Shown: positions 22,833 through 26,150 of the stretch, piece after piece
Layout of the letters: every line of letters starts with the position of its first letter
Numbering within the stretch: position 1 is the stretch's first letter
Assembly (NCBI GenBank): GCA_904501855.1
Contig: CAJGCI010000010.1
Coordinates: 1 to 26,150 of the forward strand
Source: Oscillospiraceae bacterium
Lineage (GTDB): Bacteria; Bacillota; Clostridia; Oscillospirales; Oscillospiraceae
Direction of reading: 5' to 3'
DNA length: 26,150 nucleotides
The notes under the pieces: model-generated
Database searches by the model: none
What the model was told of the DNA's origin: nothing
What the model saw: the letters and a program-made list of their open reading frames with translations, nothing else
Program-made: the position numbers and the translations under genes

Positions 22833-24134
22833 TTATAAAACGCTGTTTATATTTGATGTAATATCCCGAATCACTGCGGCAAGATCTGGATTCTTTTCCA
22901 TCTGAGATTCAATCTTACGGATGGAAACAAGAACTGTGGAATGATTGCGGTTAAAAATCTTTCCGATGTCCGGAAGGGAGAGATTGGTCAGAGTTCGGAT
23001 CAGATACATGGAGATCTGTCGTGCTTCTGTTACTCCTTTTGTACGGTTGACTCCGGTTAGATCCGCAGCTGTCATATTAAAGTAGTTAGCCGTGGCATTG
23101 ATAATGGAATCCGGAGAAGGAATAAATGTTCCAACGCGGATAACATCCGAAATGGCACGCTTGATGGAGTCTATGGTGATGGTATCATCCAGAATCTCCT
23201 TGTATGCCGTGAGTCGTTTGATAACGCCCTCAATCTGACGGATATTTGAAGTGATATTTTCCGCGATATAGAGGACGACATCATCGGAAAGAAGAAGACC
23301 GAGCTGAGTTGCCTTATTCCGGATGATGGCCATACGGGTTTCAAGATCCGGCGGCTGGATATCTGCCATGAGGCCGCCTTCAAATCGGGTACGAAGACGA
23401 TCATCCAGTGTTGTCATTTCCATGGGAGGACGATCGGACGTGATCACGATCTGATGGCCGGATTCATATATGGTATTGAATGTATGGAAGAATTCTTCCT
23501 GGGTTGCTGTTTTTCCGGCAATGAACTGAATGTCGTCGACCAGAAGAAGTTCCACGTTCCGGTATTTTTCGTGAAAATCATTCGTCGTAGAACGCGAGAT
23601 AGCCTGGATCAGTTCATTGGTAAAATCATCGCCTTTGATATATGCGACATTCAGATTTGGATTTTTATTTAAAAGATCATGCCCTATGGCTAAAAGAAGG
23701 TGAGTCTTTCCAAGCCCGGAGTTTCCGTAAATAAACAGGGGGTTGTAGGTCTGTCCCGGTTTATCCGTAACGGCAACGGCTGCAGCATGAGCAAATTTAT
23801 TGGAGTTGCCAACGATGAAGTTATCAAACGTATAACCTTCCATCTCCGGAAGAACATCATCAAAGGAGGAAGAAGACTCCAGAGTTTCATCTCCGCAGAG
23901 AATCTGAACCGAGAAAGGAGAGGAGAAGAGATCGGTAAGGACTTCTTCCAGTGCAGCTCCAAAACGATTGGTAATGATTTTCCGCTTGAAATCTGTCGGA
24001 GTATAAATAATAAATGTTGATTCTTTGATTGCAACTGGTTTACAATCAGAGAACCAGGTCGCAATGGAGGTCGATGTGTATTTGGACGAAATCATGTCCA
24101 AAACAGTTGACCAAAGATCGTTGATGGAATTCAT
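22833..24134 (-). CDS. dnaA: Chromosomal replication initiator protein DnaA
   Basis: DnaA binds boxes at the origin and, as an ATP-bound filament, melts the DNA. The 433-residue protein has domain I (1-85), a short linker, the AAA+ domain with Walker A GNSGLGKT (137-144) and Walker B LLLVDD (196-201), and domain IV from about 340. The minor-groove arginine (Arg372 in ARQISMYL) is kept. The major-groove helix reads NRNHSTVLVS (395-404), with Asn at position 397 where most DnaA proteins have Asp (RDH[ST]TV). The linker domain II is short. The start ATG 24134 is preceded by a weak AAAGGAACGG stretch. The promoter is at 24194-24222. Confidence 0.97.
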   Translation of the reverse strand: MNSINDLWSTVLDMISSKYTSTSIATWFSDCKPVAIKESTFIIYTPTDFKRKIITNRFGAALEEVLTDLFSSPFSVQILCGDETLESSSSFDDVLPEMEGYTFDNFIVGNSNKFAHAAAVAVTDKPGQTYNPLFIYGNSGLGKTHLLLAIGHDLLNKNPNLNVAYIKGDDFTNELIQAISRSTTNDFHEKYRNVELLLVDDIQFIAGKTATQEEFFHTFNTIYESGHQIVITSDRPPMEMTTLDDRLRTRFEGGLMADIQPPDLETRMAIIRNKATQLGLLLSDDVVLYIAENITSNIRQIEGVIKRLTAYKEILDDTITIDSIKRAISDVIRVGTFIPSPDSIINATANYFNMTAADLTGVNRTKGVTEARQISMYLIRTLTNLSLPDIGKIFNRNHSTVLVSIRKIESQMEKNPDLAAVIRDITSNINSVL

Positions 24135-24193
24135 AAATCAATCCGTTCCTTTATCGAAAAATAGAAAAAATAAGCATATTGTTTAACCAATAT

Positions 24194-24222
24194 ATTTTAT
24201 CATTTTTAGGGACGAAAGACAA
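24194..24222 (-). promoter_or_regulatory. Promoter of dnaA
   Basis: On the minus strand TTGTCT (24222-24217), a 17-base spacer and TAAAAT (24199-24194). The gap to mfd (24135-24274) also has a plus-strand TATAAT at 24235-24240 without a convincing -35 box, which may serve mfd. No DnaA box was seen in this gap. Confidence 0.6.
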
Positions 24223-24274
24223 TTATGTTATATATATAATAATGTAGGAAAAAGACAGAGGTAATTTGTATTCT

Positions 24275-26150
24275 ATGAGTGTTCTCAATCAGGAATTGTT
24301 GAAAATAAAAGAGCTGTCCGGGCTGCAGGAATTTGAAAAGATCCGCTTTCCTGTTTATATTACGGGATTGGCGGAAACCAGCCGGGCACATCTTGTTGCG
24401 TCCATAAAAGAGAATACAAGACGTCCTGTTGTGATCATCTGTTCGGATGAGAGATACGGAGAGATCATGAAAAAGAATCTTTCCGGGCTTTTAAAGAAGG
24501 AAAGCAATCTGCTGTTTGACAGAGATTTTCATTTCTTCTCTTCGGAAGCCGCATCCCATCAGAGAGAACAACAGAGAATGACGGCACTGGAAATGATTTG
24601 TTCCGGTGAAAACGATATCACCATCATGTCGGTGACCGGCAGTATGATGAGAACGATTCCGTCTGACTATCTGAAGAGAACGGAGATCATTCTTAAGGAA
24701 ACAGAAGAAGTTCTGGTAGAAGATATAGAAAACGCACTGATTCGATCCGGCTATGAAAAGACGGAACAGGTGGAAGGAAAAGGCCAGTATTCCAAACGAG
24801 GAGGCATTCTGGATATTTTCTCACCGGTTTACGAAAAACCTCTCCGAATCGAATTCTGGGGCGATGTGATCGATTCTATCTCCTTCTTCGATATTGATTC
24901 TCAGAGAAGAGAACAGTCGATAAAGGAAGTCAGGATCATTCCGGCCAGCGAGACCATTCTTTCCATGTATGACGGAGGGAAATGGGCACTTCAGAAAAAC
25001 CTGTCGGAAAAGGCAGACCGCCTGCAGAAAACTGCAAAAACGGAAAAGCAGAATGAGCTGATAAAAACTCTTCGACAGGATGCGGAAAAGATCCGGGAAA
25101 ATATCAGCATCTCATATGCCGACCGATATCTTCCGCAAATCTATCCGTTTGCTACTGCGATGGACTATATTCCGGAAGATGCCGTTATTATTCTGGATCA
25201 GCCGAAGAAGATCGAGGAGACGGCAAGAGAATTCGGCAAGAAGCTTGTTGAAGAGATCAAATCCTTTTCGGAAAAAGGAATCCTGTCGTTTGCAGCAAAC
25301 CAGTATTTTCTGACATGGGACAAATGCTGTCAGCAGTTGGAAAACCACCCTGTCGTGATGTTGGATTCCTTTACCAGCGGAAAACTTCCCTTTGCTCCTC
25401 AGGAATTGATGAGCGTCAGCTGCAAGCAGCTTTCTTACTATAACGGTTCTTTCAAGACCATAGAGGAAGATCTGGAAACTTACATCCGGCAGGAGTACCG
25501 GATCGTCTTTCTCTCGGGAGAGGAAAAAAGAGGGAAGAAACTTCAGCAGCTGATTAAGGAACACGGGCTTCCGGTATCCTATCAGAAAAATCTCCGCACT
25601 CTGCCGGAACCGGGCAAATGCATTATTACGGAGGGAACGATTTCCGCCGGAATGGAGTATCCGTCCATTCGCCTGGTGGTATTTACGGATAATCCGGGAA
25701 CGGTACGACCGGTCAGAACCACCAGAAGAAGCAAACAGACCAATTACGAAAAGATATCCTCTTACATGGATCTCCATGTAGGAGATCTTGTGGTGCACGA
25801 ATATCATGGCATCGGCCAGTATACCGGCATTGAAAAAATAACCGTTGACGGATGCAGCAAAGACTACATCAAGATCAACTATGCCGGTTCTGATTGTCTT
25901 TATGTGCCGTGCACACAGCTGGATCTGGTGGCAAAGTACATCGGCGGCGGAGAAGAACGCCAGGTGAAACTTTCCAAAATGGGCGGAACTGACTGGATCA
26001 AGACGCGGCAGCGGGCAAAAAAGGCCGCCAGAGAGATGGCACAGAAACTGATCGCACTTTATGCGGAGCGCCAGACAATAAAGGGATATGCATTCACGCC
26101 GGATACCGACTGGCAGATGCAGTTTGAAGAGAACTTCGAATATGAAGAGA
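24275..26150 (+). CDS. mfd: Transcription-repair coupling factor Mfd, N-terminal part (cut by window edge)
   Basis: Mfd removes stalled RNA polymerase and recruits UvrA to the lesion. About 625 codons are visible and the frame is open to the edge. The N-terminal UvrB-like domain lacks a P-loop, as in the family, and includes KRGGILDIFSP (about residues 170-180). A variable middle follows. The RNA polymerase-interacting CarD-like domain starts near residue 497 (YMDLHVGDLVVHEYHGIGQY). Then comes the entry to the translocase (MAQKLIALYAERQ…FEENFEYEE). The helicase motifs lie beyond the window. The start ATG 24275 has GAGGT 12 bases upstream, a longer spacing than usual. The gene is divergent from dnaA. 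Confidence 0.95.
   Translation, partial: MSVLNQELLKIKELSGLQEFEKIRFPVYITGLAETSRAHLVASIKENTRRPVVIICSDERYGEIMKKNLSGLLKKESNLLFDRDFHFFSSEAASHQREQQRMTALEMICSGENDITIMSVTGSMMRTIPSDYLKRTEIILKETEEVLVEDIENALIRSGYEKTEQVEGKGQYSKRGGILDIFSPVYEKPLRIEFWGDVIDSISFFDIDSQRREQSIKEVRIIPASETILSMYDGGKWALQKNLSEKADRLQKTAKTEKQNELIKTLRQDAEKIRENISISYADRYLPQIYPFATAMDYIPEDAVIILDQPKKIEETAREFGKKLVEEIKSFSEKGILSFAANQYFLTWDKCCQQLENHPVVMLDSFTSGKLPFAPQELMSVSCKQLSYYNGSFKTIEEDLETYIRQEYRIVFLSGEEKRGKKLQQLIKEHGLPVSYQKNLRTLPEPGKCIITEGTISAGMEYPSIRLVVFTDNPGTVRPVRTTRRSKQTNYEKISSYMDLHVGDLVVHEYHGIGQYTGIEKITVDGCSKDYIKINYAGSDCLYVPCTQLDLVAKYIGGGEERQVKLSKMGGTDWIKTRQRAKKAAREMAQKLIALYAERQTIKGYAFTPDTDWQMQFEENFEYEE

Noticed and set aside
24206..24391. 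61-codon minus-strand frame over the mfd start
   Set aside because: It overlaps the mfd N-terminus and the dnaA promoter and shows no ribosome site or similarity.
25112..25807. 231-codon minus-strand frame near the right edge
   Set aside because: It is antisense to mfd, whose frame is open from 24275 to the edge with recognisable domains.

Overview
The window reads as chromosomal DNA of a low-to-mid GC Gram-positive anaerobe of class Clostridia. The evidence is the gene order dnaA-dnaN-S4 protein-recF-remB-gyrB-gyrA, strong AGGAGG ribosome sites, SigA-type promoters with 17-base spacers, a PFL/UPF0210 plus ACT-domain pair, and a TAXI-type TRAP transporter. The style of the GyrA and DnaA motifs hints at the Oscillospirales side of Clostridia, but this is tentative. 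No mobile element, CRISPR array or rRNA was seen.

Left part (1-2.5 kb): three small diverged paralogous proteins of unknown function (238-573 minus, 1608-1931 plus, 2079-2456 plus) surround rpsT and an initiator tRNA gene. Each paralog has its own near-consensus promoter. Next (2.6-6.3 kb) come a stand-alone gcvT with an operator-like palindrome and a foldable leader, the UPF0210/ACT-domain operon on the minus strand, and a LOG-family nucleotide phosphoribohydrolase.

Middle (6.3-15 kb): a minus-strand operon hom-lysC-asd takes aspartate to homoserine. Divergent from it is a two-gene TAXI TRAP transporter, a lipoprotein plus a fused 4TM/12TM permease. The binding protein is circularly permuted: the segment that normally closes the C-terminus of TAXI proteins sits directly after the signal peptide, and the protein ends where that segment would normally begin. 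asnS follows.

Right part (15-26 kb): the replication-initiation cluster runs leftwards as dnaA, dnaN, S4 protein, recF, remB, gyrB, gyrA and rnhA. Spacings are very short or overlapping, apart from a 212-base dnaA-dnaN gap that carries a recognisable origin core (near-consensus DnaA box, GC-rich spacer, DnaA-trio run, AT-rich DNA). Divergent from dnaA is mfd, cut by the window edge.

If the origin is at about 22.7 kb, the hom, UPF0210 and replication operons are transcribed in the direction of the leftward fork. rpsT, tRNA-fMet, gcvT, LOG, the transporter and asnS run against it. The two observations most worth following are the permuted TAXI binding protein and the three-member small-protein family.
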